NCBI GenBank assembly: GCA_030706685.1
Contig: JAUZOA010000025.1
Location: 1 to 58,883 of the forward strand
Length of the DNA stretch: 58,883 bases
From: Bacteroidota bacterium
GTDB lineage: Bacteria > Bacteroidota > Bacteroidia > Chitinophagales > Chitinophagaceae
Reading direction: 5' to 3'
Made by a program: the position numbers and the translations under genes. A model generated the notes under the pieces. It worked only from the letters and a program-made list of their open reading frames with translations, did not search any database and had not been told where the DNA came from. Positions 25,269 through 35,069 of this stretch are shown here, piece by piece; position 1 is the first letter of the stretch, and each line of letters opens with the position of its first letter.

Positions 25269-26075
25269 TCACTTATTTTTCTGGTAAACCCTGACGTAAT
25301 CTATTTCCATGCGCATCGGGAATGCTTTATCATCCACCCCTTTCTGGCCGCCCCAGTTTCCGCCAACAGCAATATTTAATATCAGGAACATTTTATTATC
25401 AAAAGGCCAGTAATCATATCCTTTCTTTTCATTGGCGAATGAAAAAAACACTTTCCCGTCTACCGCCACTTTAATGATTTCACTATCCCATTCGAGCGAA
25501 TACACATGAAAGGCCGAAGAATAACCGGGAACATATACGGTATCCGTTTTTTGTGTACCGATGACGTGGTAATATTTTTTACAATGAATAGAACCATGAA
25601 TGTAGCCGGGACGAAAACCAACATGCTCCATAATATCAATCTCCCCGTCATCGGGCCATGCTTTGATATTATCTGCCAGCATCCATATCGCGGGCCAGGA
25701 ACCCGTTCCTTTGGGAAGTTTGGCCCTCACTTCAATTTTTCCATATTGCCATGCCGCTTTTCCTCTTGTAAGAAGCCTGGCCGATGTATAGTGAAAGGAG
25801 TCAACATTTTCCTTCCTCGCCTCAATAACCAGTTTGCCATTTTCCACTCTTGCATTTTGCAATTTTTTATACGTATAATATTCGAGTTCATTATTCCCCC
25901 ATCCGTGGTCACTGGCTGTATCATAATTCCATTTATGCGCATCCGGTAAACCTTTATAATTGAACTCATCGCTCCATACCAAATGCCAGTTTGTCTTTTG
26001 TTGCTGCGCGCAGCAACAAACGGAGATGGCAAGATTCGCTATTAATAAAAGTATAGTCCGGGTCATTTTCTCCAT
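25269..26075 (-). CDS. GH16 endo-beta-glucanase (laminarinase-like)
   Basis: The 268-residue secreted protein has a signal peptide followed by the GH16 jelly roll: WSDEFNYKGLPDAHKWNY, GNNELEYYT and the catalytic box GEIDIMEHVG with Glu145, Asp147 and Glu150. The -I-D-I-M-E- spacing is the beta-bulge form seen in laminarinases and 1,3(4)-beta-glucanases. It ends with WGGQKGVDDKAFPMRMEIDYVRVYQ. It should make internal cuts in beta-1,3-glucan. Tight coupling to the GH144-like gene suggests both attack one branched or mixed glucan. Confidence 0.92.
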   Translation of the reverse strand: MEKMTRTILLLIANLAISVCCCAQQQKTNWHLVWSDEFNYKGLPDAHKWNYDTASDHGWGNNELEYYTYKKLQNARVENGKLVIEARKENVDSFHYTSARLLTRGKAAWQYGKIEVRAKLPKGTGSWPAIWMLADNIKAWPDDGEIDIMEHVGFRPGYIHGSIHCKKYYHVIGTQKTDTVYVPGYSSAFHVYSLEWDSEIIKVAVDGKVFFSFANEKKGYDYWPFDNKMFLILNIAVGGNWGGQKGVDDKAFPMRMEIDYVRVYQKNK

Positions 26076-26115
26076 CTGTTAAGAACTGCATTTTCTTTTG
26101 CAGGTAAATAAATCG

Positions 26116-27786
26116 TTACAGGTACGGCGCCGTAAAGCCCAGTGATAACATGCCTGCTTTTACTTCCGGGCAGCTTGTAAATAAATTCCATAATAGTCCT
26201 GTTCTGTAATTTTCTATCATCAGGATGATAGGCCCTTCATCAATCGCCAGGTAGGAACCGGCAAACCAGGTATCCTGCAATGTAAAAGCATCCCTAAATC
26301 CATAGTCGCTCCAGAGCTTATCGCCCAGTACATAATAAAAAAACTTCAATGCCTTCATGGATTCGGTTGGCGTATAGGGCATCGAAGAGATGGCAGCCGT
26401 AGGGGCGATCACGCCTATATCGTTGGTAGGCGAGCTGGCCGTATATCCATTGGGAATATCACTCGCTGTAAGGCCCCATACCGAATCACTATAACCAAAA
26501 TAGCCACCCGGGTTGTTTTTACAGTAAGTATAATTGATTAATGTATGGTTGGTCGTTTGCGTTTGATAATTGGCATAAGCATCATTCAAGCCGGATGGCT
26601 TAATACCAAGAAAAGAATAGTGCTCAAAAAAAAGCGGGCCTCCTGATGGTTGCCCCAATGGAAGCACATAACCATAATAGCTGTTGTTATTGACCATTGC
26701 GCCATTGCGGGCATAACCACTGTCATAAACCGCTTTGGAAATTCCATGTGTAGTGGAAGAAGCTGCCAATACATAAGTGATCAGGCATTCATTCCATCCC
26801 TGCACAGGAACATTTACTGCCCATCCATAATCGGGACTCCAGTTCCAGTATAAAACTTTCTTTCCATTTTGCCTGAACCAATCCCACTCCACCCCATTCC
26901 ATAAAGTATTAATATCACTTCTAAGCGCCGTTTCCCCGGCATCAGCGCCATCGAAGTATTGCCTCGCAGTTAATAAACCCATCATCAGGTAAGATGTTTC
27001 CACCAGGTCGGCGCCATTATCATTCGAAGCAACGGGAACGACCGCGCCGGTAGTTCCATTCATCCAATGAGAAAAAGCGCCATGAAAGCGAGGTGGCATT
27101 GTTTTTAAAAAGCCTGCTATCTTTTGCATTCTTGCCAGCCCTTCAGCTCTTGTAATAAAATTCCGGCTGATGGCAACAGGTATCGCCATGATACCAAAAC
27201 CAGAGCCGCCTGTTGTAACCACGTTATTGTCGCCATTACTTCTCTCTCTTGCTAGGCCGCTTACAGGGTGACCAAAATCCCAGAAGTATTTGAATGTTTG
27301 TTTTTGCACGGAATCCAATAAGGCATTATCCGATAGAATAGGAAATTTTCTTGATGAGTCAATCAAAGTGACCAATAAAAGATCCTTTCCTGAAACAAGG
27401 AAACCGCCATTGGTTGATTTCAATGAATTCATTACCGATATAGTATACTTCGCGAGATAATTAAGCGGTAAAGAGGGTTGTATGACAACTACGCTGTCTG
27501 AATTTTCATAAGATACATTACTGGCCACCGGGTTACCCGGATTATCTTTCAAAATAATATTCGCAGTAACTGTACCCCGGTTTATAGCTGCTCCAAACCT
27601 GAATTTTATGACCGGCGTCCTGGTTACATTGTAATACGTTGTTTGAGATGTGGCAATATTATTTACCGACCAGGAAGAAAGAATAAAATTAACAGGGGTC
27701 GGTCCCGGCGGATTTGCATCTCCCGGATTCTTTTTGCAGCCTGCCCATAGCAAACTAATCAAGATGAAACCCCGTATCTTTTTCAT
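26116..27786 (-). CDS. Glucoamylase-fold (GH144-like) lipoprotein with Ig-like N-terminus
   Basis: The 556-residue protein has the lipobox LLWAGC at residues 13-18, so it is lipid-anchored and possibly surface-exposed. A beta-sandwich of about 120 residues (a Big_5-like fold: TPVIKFRFGAAINRGTV) precedes the (alpha/alpha)6 barrel. Barrel blocks include TTGGSGFGIMAIPVAISRNF, HWMNGTTGAVVPVASNDNG, LYWNWSPDYGW and AIDEGPIILMIENYRTGLL. The WHW of the paralogues is WNW here. A lipid anchor suggests this copy acts first, at the cell surface, while the others act in the periplasm; that is inference. Confidence 0.88.
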   Translation of the reverse strand: MKKIRGFILISLLWAGCKKNPGDANPPGPTPVNFILSSWSVNNIATSQTTYYNVTRTPVIKFRFGAAINRGTVTANIILKDNPGNPVASNVSYENSDSVVVIQPSLPLNYLAKYTISVMNSLKSTNGGFLVSGKDLLLVTLIDSSRKFPILSDNALLDSVQKQTFKYFWDFGHPVSGLARERSNGDNNVVTTGGSGFGIMAIPVAISRNFITRAEGLARMQKIAGFLKTMPPRFHGAFSHWMNGTTGAVVPVASNDNGADLVETSYLMMGLLTARQYFDGADAGETALRSDINTLWNGVEWDWFRQNGKKVLYWNWSPDYGWAVNVPVQGWNECLITYVLAASSTTHGISKAVYDSGYARNGAMVNNNSYYGYVLPLGQPSGGPLFFEHYSFLGIKPSGLNDAYANYQTQTTNHTLINYTYCKNNPGGYFGYSDSVWGLTASDIPNGYTASSPTNDIGVIAPTAAISSMPYTPTESMKALKFFYYVLGDKLWSDYGFRDAFTLQDTWFAGSYLAIDEGPIILMIENYRTGLLWNLFTSCPEVKAGMLSLGFTAPYL

Positions 27787-27804
27787 TACACGTGACCTTA
27801 TTAA

Positions 27805-29274
27805 TTAAAATATCAATGTATTGATTGAGTGCGGCCATGCTGTTACCTCAGCGGCTTTACCATTAATCCATAAATAATACGGGAATTTATCCTTCCCCTG
27901 GTTCATTACTACCACAACAGTCTTGCCATCTTCATTCCTGAACGCAGTAGTGAGCAATTGACTGCGGCTGGCTACGCTGCTTATTCGTTTGGCGCCCGGT
28001 GTGATAAACTTTGAAAAATGACCTATATAATAATAGGCATTGGTATAAATGAGCTGACCGGTTTTTATATCCCCATGAACAGGCGAAAAACAAAAATTCT
28101 GTACATGGTTCGGTCCGCCGGTTTCATCTAATAAAATATTCCAATCTGTAAAACCTGTCATACCATTATTAAAATCGTTAATCATTGAACGCGCATATCT
28201 TTCTCCCAATGCCCAGTCATTATATCTTTTTGGATCAAATTTTTCATTACATCCTTCGGTGAAGAATAAATTTTTATCCGGGAAAGATTCATGTACTTTT
28301 TTCAGGTTGTCGTACATGGGTTCTCCGCCACTCCAGTTCTCATACCAATGGAAACCAATACCCCAGATATATTTCGCGGCTTCAGGATCATTGAGATAAG
28401 TGGCCGCTCTCTGATAGATAAGATCGCGGTTGTGATCCCATACAATGATCTTTTTATCACCTAATCCTTCTTTTTGCATAGTGGGACCCAAATGATTTTT
28501 CAAAAAGTCTCTTTCTTCTTCTGCCGAATAAATACAACTTTCCCAGCGCTGCGTGGCCATAGGTTCATTTTGTATGGTGATCCCCCATACCGGTACACCC
28601 TCCTTTTCATATTCTTTAATGAATTTTGTATAGTACATCGCCCAGCTATCATAAAATTCAGGTTTCAGCTTGCCTCCGTGCAGCATGTCATTATTGGTCT
28701 TCATCCATGCCGGCGGGCTCCAGGGGCTTCCGAATAAATTCAATTTTCCCCCGGCTACTTTCATGGCTTCTTTGATAAAGGGTATCTTGTATTTTTTATC
28801 ATGATCAATATTAAATGACTTTAGCTCTTTATCACCATCACTGGTATAAGTATACATATCACTGCTAAAATCACAACTATTAATATTGGTACGGGCTACG
28901 GTGTACCCGATACCTTTTTGTTTATCGAAATAAGCCTGCAATAATTCCTGCTGTTTGTCTCTGGGAAGCTTTGCAAAAGTCTCCGCGGATGCATCTGTCA
29001 TCGCAGCGCCAATGCCCAGGAAATCCTGGAAGGTTTTACTAGGATCCACAAAAACACAGATCTGCGTTTCGAGGGGTTGGCCCATTTCTTTGAATTCCAG
29101 TGTATCGGTAGCCGACAACCGGTACTGGCTGCTGTCTGCGGTAGTATAAACGATAACTTTTTTTCCATCGGTAGAAAAAGAAGGGGAATCCTTCAACTGG
29201 GATGATTCCTTCTCTTTATTCCCGGAGCAGGAAAACAAGCCGGTCATTATTGCAGCGAATAATAATCTTTTCAT
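27805..29274 (-). CDS. GH30 glycosidase, lipoprotein
   Basis: The ATG at 29272-29274 (MKRLLFAAIMTGLFSC) is chosen because it starts a lipoprotein signal; the frame extends to 29349 but would overlap the previous gene. The product has 489 residues. The catalytic acid/base is in WGITIQNEPMATQRW and the nucleophile in LFFTEGCNEKF. The fold is a (beta/alpha)8 barrel plus the GH30 beta side-domain. GH30 members in Bacteroides PULs act as beta-1,6-glucanases (GH30_3), which fits a beta-glucan locus, but glucosylceramidase or xylanase activity cannot be excluded. It is adjacent to a second GH30 (20-base gap). Confidence 0.92.
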   Translation of the reverse strand: MKRLLFAAIMTGLFSCSGNKEKESSQLKDSPSFSTDGKKVIVYTTADSSQYRLSATDTLEFKEMGQPLETQICVFVDPSKTFQDFLGIGAAMTDASAETFAKLPRDKQQELLQAYFDKQKGIGYTVARTNINSCDFSSDMYTYTSDGDKELKSFNIDHDKKYKIPFIKEAMKVAGGKLNLFGSPWSPPAWMKTNNDMLHGGKLKPEFYDSWAMYYTKFIKEYEKEGVPVWGITIQNEPMATQRWESCIYSAEEERDFLKNHLGPTMQKEGLGDKKIIVWDHNRDLIYQRAATYLNDPEAAKYIWGIGFHWYENWSGGEPMYDNLKKVHESFPDKNLFFTEGCNEKFDPKRYNDWALGERYARSMINDFNNGMTGFTDWNILLDETGGPNHVQNFCFSPVHGDIKTGQLIYTNAYYYIGHFSKFITPGAKRISSVASRSQLLTTAFRNEDGKTVVVVMNQGKDKFPYYLWINGKAAEVTAWPHSINTLIF

Positions 29275-29294
29275 GTTATACTTATTTTTTAAAC

Positions 29295-30740
29295 TCATGG
29301 CCAGGTATAGGTGCCTGCTCCTCCGGCTGGCAATGATGCGCTTATCCATTTCCCGTTGAAACGTATATTAAAATTGTACATGCTGGTACCTGTATTGACG
29401 GCAACCACAACTTTTTTGCCGGCAGGAGTTTTGAATGCCGCGTTTGTTATGGAACCTATATTATTGCTGGCGATCCTTACAGAACCGGCCGGAACAAATT
29501 TAGAAGCATGTGCAATGTTATAATAACCTACATTTCTCGTATAGGAAGAGCCATTGATTGTGACCGCTCCTTTACATTCTGTGCAACCGCCCGGCGTATG
29601 AGGATTATAAGCCGGGTCATTAGCAAGGTTCCATTCCAATGCCACTTTGCTCCAGTTGCGCATGGAACCAATGATCACATTTTGCAAATGCCACTGCAGA
29701 TCGCCTCCAAAACTTGCATTGGCGCCTGTCCATTCTTCGGTAAAATACACTTGTTTGTCAGGGTAAGCATTATGCACTGTCGTCAATGCGCTGATATCGC
29801 CTCCATATAAATGAAAAGCGGAGCCATTGACATATTGCCTGGCCGCTGCGTCATTTAATATAGTAATGGGATAATTGGGGTTATCACAGTTATGATCCCA
29901 CACAATGATCTTTGTAGTGATCCCGGCAGTTTGAAAAGCAGGCCCAAGATTATTTTTTATAAAATCCGCTTCCTGCGTTGCGCTCATGACCATGCTTGGA
30001 TTATTGCCACCGTATTGCGGCTCATTCTGAATAGTAATAGCGTCAATAGTGATCCCTTTCGCTTTCATCGCTTGGATGTATTTCACAAAATATTGCGCAT
30101 AGACTCCATAATACTGCGTCTGCAGGCCTCCGCCGATTGTACTCCCATTATCTTTCATCCATACAGGCGGGCTCCAGGGAGAACCAAGTATTTTTATATT
30201 CGGGTTGATCAAAAGAATTTGTTGCAGTACAGGTACCAGGTCAACAGAATCTGCTGAAAGACTAAAGTTAGCCAATGCCATATCCGTCTGCCCCGTTGGC
30301 ATATCATCATAACTGAATACGGCAGGGTTAAGATCAGAAGCTCCAATGCTGACTCTCAAATAACTTACACCTATTGAATTGGGCCCGTTCCCGAAAAATT
30401 CGTTTAATAATGCATTTTTTTCTGTCGCATTCATCCTGTTGATCAAATAGGCGCTGCCCCCGGTGAGGGTATAACCAAAGCCATCAACCGTTTGCATTAT
30501 TGTGGCAGTATCCACATCAATAAAAGGGTTGCTGTTAACAGTGGTGCCAAACGTAATGACTCCCGGTTGCTTCTCAAGACGTATGGCTCCGTCGTTTGTA
30601 GTTAGCCAAAACTCAGCATCAGGGCCGTTTGGGGTACTACCACCTCCGCCATTAGTATTATTATTGCTTTTTTTGTTACACTGGCAACTGACCCCGATCG
30701 CGCAAAACGATACAAACAGTATACAATATTTTCGGAGCAT
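29295..30740 (-). CDS. GH30 glycosidase, lipoprotein
   Basis: The 481-residue protein has a lipobox GVSC at about residue 19, then a low-complexity linker (NNTNGGGGSTPNGP) suited to surface display. The GH30 barrel has DAITIQNEPQYGGNNPS (acid/base Glu) and QVYFTEEWTGANAS (nucleophile Glu). It is a distinct paralogue of the GH30 that follows it, and both are expected to attack beta-1,6-glucan or related chains. It is the first catalytic gene after the VCBS lipoprotein gene. Confidence 0.92.
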   Translation of the reverse strand: MLRKYCILFVSFCAIGVSCQCNKKSNNNTNGGGGSTPNGPDAEFWLTTNDGAIRLEKQPGVITFGTTVNSNPFIDVDTATIMQTVDGFGYTLTGGSAYLINRMNATEKNALLNEFFGNGPNSIGVSYLRVSIGASDLNPAVFSYDDMPTGQTDMALANFSLSADSVDLVPVLQQILLINPNIKILGSPWSPPVWMKDNGSTIGGGLQTQYYGVYAQYFVKYIQAMKAKGITIDAITIQNEPQYGGNNPSMVMSATQEADFIKNNLGPAFQTAGITTKIIVWDHNCDNPNYPITILNDAAARQYVNGSAFHLYGGDISALTTVHNAYPDKQVYFTEEWTGANASFGGDLQWHLQNVIIGSMRNWSKVALEWNLANDPAYNPHTPGGCTECKGAVTINGSSYTRNVGYYNIAHASKFVPAGSVRIASNNIGSITNAAFKTPAGKKVVVAVNTGTSMYNFNIRFNGKWISASLPAGGAGTYTWP

Positions 30741-30761
30741 AAGGCTGCTTTTAAATTGTTC

Positions 30762-33700
30762 CTATTTCACAGGTTTATAAAACAACAGTTCTTTATTATT
30801 CCTCGCGATCACTACTATTTTACCATCCCTGGCGCTGTTAAGCCATTTGACATCTCTCACTTCGCCATCCAGTAAGGGGATATTCGACCCGGTTTGCCAT
30901 GCGGAATTCTTTTTATCGAAAGAAAAGGATGTGGGCAGCAAAGCATCATATCTTCCTTCATAGGGAATAACGCCATAAAAATTACCGGCGGCGAGCCAGG
31001 CATTTGTATTTCCGGGAAAAGAAGGAGCAAATGAAAAGACCGGCGCCAATTGTAATTCATCCGGCAAATCCATTTTTTTGAAATTCCCTTTCCCATCATT
31101 AATAAAACAGGCAGATCCCAGGGTTTCGGCTTTTAATTCTACATAATCCTTAAACAAATCGTAGAAAATATACTGTACCGTTTTGCCGGCCACATCGCTG
31201 TAATGCAAATAAGCTTTCTTTAATACCGGCAAAGGGCGTTCCAGTTCATCTTTTGCCAAAAAAGGATATTCTTTCCCATCAATTGTATAAGCCATAATCT
31301 GTTCAATAGAACCGTTCTTATCAAAATCTTTTACATATAGTTTTAAAGGGCCGTTCTTGCCGGCATAAAGCTTTGAATTATGTCCCCAGTTACCTGCCAG
31401 TATATCTGTAAAACCGTCCCCATTCACGTCGGCTGTATAAACAGTTTGCCAGAGCCCGGTTGATTGGGGAATATCGCCCGGCACGAAAGCGCCGTTGTGG
31501 TTTATATATATTTTCATCGGCATCCATTCTCCTGTCACAACCAGGTCGGGCCATCCGTCCCCATTTACATCGGCAAAAGAGGATGTAGTAACCATGCCGA
31601 TCTCTTCCAGGTTAATGACGGATACATCTGCCTGTTTAAAATTACCTTTCCCGTCATTGATCAACATAAATGACGATTGCGGCAAACCATACCTCCTTGC
31701 ATCCGCCAGGCCCCCTACAAAAAGATCCAGGTCCCCATCCTTATCAATATCAGCGACGGAGACGGTTGACTTATTCGTCAATATGGGGGGTAACGCACCC
31801 GGGGCATATGCAAAATGTCCCTTGCCATCATTTAAATAGAGCCTGTCGGCAAGGTTTGGGTTATCGTTGGGATATTCATTTCCGCCCGATACTACATACA
31901 GGTCGGGATAACCATCATTATTGGCATCAAAAAAAACCGCGTCCACTTCCTCGCTCCCTGAAGCCTGGTTGAATACAGCCGTATCCGATTGTATGAATTT
32001 TCCTTCTTTGGTCTGGATCATCAGGGCGCCCGGATTTCCCCTGGCGCCGCAGACAAAGAAATCATCAAGCCCATCTTTGTTTACATCACCGACAGCTATT
32101 TTCGGGCCTCTGGAAGACTCCTGGTGAGGGATAAGATACTGCACATTATAATCAAGAAAATCATTCTCCTGGTGTTTCCATCCTGTGTGCAGGCTGGTAG
32201 ATATGTCTTCAAACATTTCTTTTTTTGGCGGGAAGTAAGCAGAATAATTAAAGACGCCGGACGCGTCGGCCTGTTTAATCTCCAATTGCTTATTAGCCAC
32301 GATATTTTTTATTACCTGGTATTTCTGATCGGGCCATACAATAAGCAGGCTGTCAATAAGCGAAAGAGTATCCAATCCAAAATGCAAACGGGGCTCGCAG
32401 GAAGATTGAAATCCCCTTGTCAGCATCAGTTGTTCATATTGCATCTTGTCTTTCTGGAATAAATAGACTTTGGCGCCGATACCAAATTTGTTCATTCCTT
32501 CTCCTTTCAGGGCAATCGTAATATTTTTTTTGGGAGGGGTATTATTTTTCAATACAACTGCAGGGGCATTGAGGCAATTGATGACAAGATCCAGGTTTCC
32601 GTCATTGTCCAGGTCCGCATACGATGAACCATTAAAATAGCCTTTTAATTTGCCGGTACCCCAGGCATTGCTTACATCGGTAAAATTTAATCCGCCATCG
32701 TTTTTAAATAAGAAGGGATGTGAACTTCCATCGGGCATGTTCTCAATGGCAATGTCGTCGTATTTATCTGTTTTTTGTCTTCCTTTTTTTATGTCGAGAT
32801 CGGAGACGAATCTGATATAATCAAGATCAACCGGCCGCTTGACGATGCCGCTTGATATAAACAGGTCTTTACGGCCATCATTATCAAAATCCGCGAATAA
32901 AGGAGCCCAGCTCCAGTCTGTAGCCGCTACCCCGCTTTGTAAAGATGTTTCGCTGAAACTGCTGCCATTGCCGTTGTTTCGCTGAAGGCAATTTTTTGAA
33001 TACTGGTTTTGATAGCCGTGTATTTCTAATTTTATTTTATAAGTATCCGGGTTCTCATCACTGCCATAGCTCTTCAATGTTTTTTCATCCGGCGGCAACA
33101 TGTCCACTGTTACTACATCGAGTTGACCATCGTTATTATAATCAGCCACATCATTGCCCATGCTGAAGCGGCTGTAATGCCGGAAATGCTGTGCCCCGCT
33201 TTCTGTAAAGGTTCCATTGCCATTATTGATGTAGTAGTAGTCGTTTTCGTGGAAATCATTGCCGATATATATATCCTGCCATCCATCGTTGTTGATATCA
33301 CCGACGGCGATCCCCAATCCGTAACCAAGACTGCTCTGGTAGATACCGGCCTGCTTAGAGACATCGGTAAACTTCCCGGTAGTATTCAGGTCATTCCGGT
33401 AAAGCCTGTCGCCGGACAAGGAATCGTAGGTTCTCCGGTTGCTTGTATCTACAATGTTGGCATGAGGATGATGCGATTGATTCAGTACATAACAATCCAG
33501 GTCGCCGTCATTATCATAGTCAAAAAAAACAGTTTGCGTGGTAAACCCGGAAAAATCGAGGCCATATTCTTTACTTTTTTCCGTGAATGTGCCATTGCCA
33601 TTATTAATAAAAAGCTCATTGTGACCAGCCAGGCCATATCTGCCACTGACCGCACTTACGTAAATATCTAAAAGGCCGTCGCCGTTCACATCGGCCATGG

Positions 33701-34067
33701 TTGCACCTGTACACCAGTCCGCCGTACCCGCCACTCCGGCTTTTGCTGTAATATCTTCAAATTCGAAATTCCCTTTATTCAGGTAGAGTTTATTATTCCC
33801 TTTACTATTGGCGGTAAAATAGATATCCGGCAACCCGTCATTATTAATATCACCGGTGGCGACTCCTCCCCCGTTATAATAGTACAGATAATAAAGTATG
33901 CTGAATAGTTTTTTCTTTTCCAGGTTATTGGCAAAATCAATATGTGTCTGTGAAGAAGGAAGACTGGTGAATACCGGTTTATCTTTTTTATTACATGTTA
34001 CATTCAACAAGCAAATAATCATTACAGGAAGTAATGCCGGTTTTAGAAAGACTGATTTTTTTGACAT
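30762..34067 (-). CDS. Giant VCBS/FG-GAP repeat lipoprotein with ASPIC/UnbV domain
   Basis: The start is the ATG at 34065-34067 (MSKKSVFLKP); an in-frame TTG two codons upstream is less likely. The 1101-residue protein has the lipobox LNVTC and at least twelve Ca-binding D-x-[ND]-x-D-G motifs (DINNDGLPDIYF, DVNGDGLLDIYV, DLDNDGNLDLVI) forming two propeller arrays. An ASPIC/UnbV segment lies between them (GEGMNKFGIGAKVYLF, GFQSSCEPRLHFGL). Such proteins often sit in SusCD loci of soil Bacteroidota; their role is probably surface glycan or matrix binding. It follows a strong hairpin that separates it from the LamG gene. Confidence 0.9.
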   Translation of the reverse strand: MSKKSVFLKPALLPVMIICLLNVTCNKKDKPVFTSLPSSQTHIDFANNLEKKKLFSILYYLYYYNGGGVATGDINNDGLPDIYFTANSKGNNKLYLNKGNFEFEDITAKAGVAGTADWCTGATMADVNGDGLLDIYVSAVSGRYGLAGHNELFINNGNGTFTEKSKEYGLDFSGFTTQTVFFDYDNDGDLDCYVLNQSHHPHANIVDTSNRRTYDSLSGDRLYRNDLNTTGKFTDVSKQAGIYQSSLGYGLGIAVGDINNDGWQDIYIGNDFHENDYYYINNGNGTFTESGAQHFRHYSRFSMGNDVADYNNDGQLDVVTVDMLPPDEKTLKSYGSDENPDTYKIKLEIHGYQNQYSKNCLQRNNGNGSSFSETSLQSGVAATDWSWAPLFADFDNDGRKDLFISSGIVKRPVDLDYIRFVSDLDIKKGRQKTDKYDDIAIENMPDGSSHPFLFKNDGGLNFTDVSNAWGTGKLKGYFNGSSYADLDNDGNLDLVINCLNAPAVVLKNNTPPKKNITIALKGEGMNKFGIGAKVYLFQKDKMQYEQLMLTRGFQSSCEPRLHFGLDTLSLIDSLLIVWPDQKYQVIKNIVANKQLEIKQADASGVFNYSAYFPPKKEMFEDISTSLHTGWKHQENDFLDYNVQYLIPHQESSRGPKIAVGDVNKDGLDDFFVCGARGNPGALMIQTKEGKFIQSDTAVFNQASGSEEVDAVFFDANNDGYPDLYVVSGGNEYPNDNPNLADRLYLNDGKGHFAYAPGALPPILTNKSTVSVADIDKDGDLDLFVGGLADARRYGLPQSSFMLINDGKGNFKQADVSVINLEEIGMVTTSSFADVNGDGWPDLVVTGEWMPMKIYINHNGAFVPGDIPQSTGLWQTVYTADVNGDGFTDILAGNWGHNSKLYAGKNGPLKLYVKDFDKNGSIEQIMAYTIDGKEYPFLAKDELERPLPVLKKAYLHYSDVAGKTVQYIFYDLFKDYVELKAETLGSACFINDGKGNFKKMDLPDELQLAPVFSFAPSFPGNTNAWLAAGNFYGVIPYEGRYDALLPTSFSFDKKNSAWQTGSNIPLLDGEVRDVKWLNSARDGKIVVIARNNKELLFYKPVK

Positions 34068-34101
34068 GCCCAATTGATGTTTTCGATACTCCTATAAGTT
34101 T

Positions 34102-34136
34102 AAAAGGGCTGGAACAAAAATTTGTTCAGCCCTTTT
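34102..34136 (-). terminator. Hairpin between LamG and VCBS genes (terminator or attenuator)
   Basis: The arm at 34102-34118 (AAAAGGGCTG then GAACAAA) pairs with 34121-34136, leaving one bulged G and a two-base loop. On the minus strand the right arm ends in TTTT. It sits between the SusC/SusD/LamG genes and the downstream enzyme genes, so it could end or attenuate transcription and favour the binding proteins. Confidence 0.65.
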
Positions 34137-34172
34137 CTGCTTATACTCTGCTTGCTATATGAAACGAAAAGT

Positions 34173-35039
34173 TTACAACTTGTTAGTATACAAAGCCAAT
34201 ACTTCTGCAGTAGATAGAGCCTTATTATAAAGCCTTATATTGTCAAGCAACCCGGGGAAACCCGACATCCAGGAATTATTCGCATAAGTATCTACTATAC
34301 TTGCTGCTTCCTGGAAACCACCTACCACTACTTGTGATTCATGACCATCAAATGCGATTGTTTCATTTGTTTTTTGATCAAATTGTACGCCATCCCTGTA
34401 CAGGGTAGCGGTCTTTGTTGCTGAATTATAAACAAATGCTACATGATGCCACTGACCATCATACATGTGCGGCCAACGGCTACCGCCGGTATAACCTGCA
34501 AAATCCCAGTTGTCTCCCGAGCCATTGGCAAAATGGAATTTTAATTGCATCGAATCGGAAGTACTTGATTCATGGTCGGCGAAAATAACAGCATTGCTCC
34601 AGAAGTTGGTTGTGCTGGCGATAGCCAGGATACCATCAGCATTATTATGATCCTTTTCCGCGATTGTTGTCTTTAGCCAAAATGCAATGGTGAAATTGGT
34701 TGATTTAGCAAAATCATTAGCATTCAGGTAATGAATGTACCCATCCAGTGCTCCCTTGTAAGCTGTTCCCCGCACACCTGCGGCATAGCTTACTGATGAA
34801 GGAGGGAAAAAAGAAGGATAGGCTGAAATACTATCTTTAAAACGAAGATTAATCTGCTTGTCATCCGCCGTAGTGGAATCGAAGTTAAGGTAAAAGCGAA
34901 GCTCTGTAGTTGGCGTGACTGTCTGGTCAGTCGGGTAATTGCTGGCCAGCTCCGGTTTCTTCATTTTTTGGCAACTGCTTACAGCTACCACAGCCACCAG
35001 TACCGTCAACCATTTAAAAGAAATATTTTTTAATATCAT
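34173..35039 (-). CDS. LamG/concanavalin-like surface glycan-binding lipoprotein
   Basis: The 288-residue protein has the lipobox AVSSC at about residue 23 and then a LamG-type jelly roll (FTIAFWLKTTI, WHHVAFVYNSATKTATLYRDG, LLDNIRLYNKALS). It follows susD by 30 bases, the position of SusE/SusF-type glycan-binding proteins. It likely binds the target polysaccharide at the surface and passes it to SusCD. No catalytic motif is seen. Confidence 0.85.
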   Translation of the reverse strand: MILKNISFKWLTVLVAVVAVSSCQKMKKPELASNYPTDQTVTPTTELRFYLNFDSTTADDKQINLRFKDSISAYPSFFPPSSVSYAAGVRGTAYKGALDGYIHYLNANDFAKSTNFTIAFWLKTTIAEKDHNNADGILAIASTTNFWSNAVIFADHESSTSDSMQLKFHFANGSGDNWDFAGYTGGSRWPHMYDGQWHHVAFVYNSATKTATLYRDGVQFDQKTNETIAFDGHESQVVVGGFQEAASIVDTYANNSWMSGFPGLLDNIRLYNKALSTAEVLALYTNKL

Positions 35040-35069
35040 AACTGTATTTTTAAATGATAAAAAATCGGG

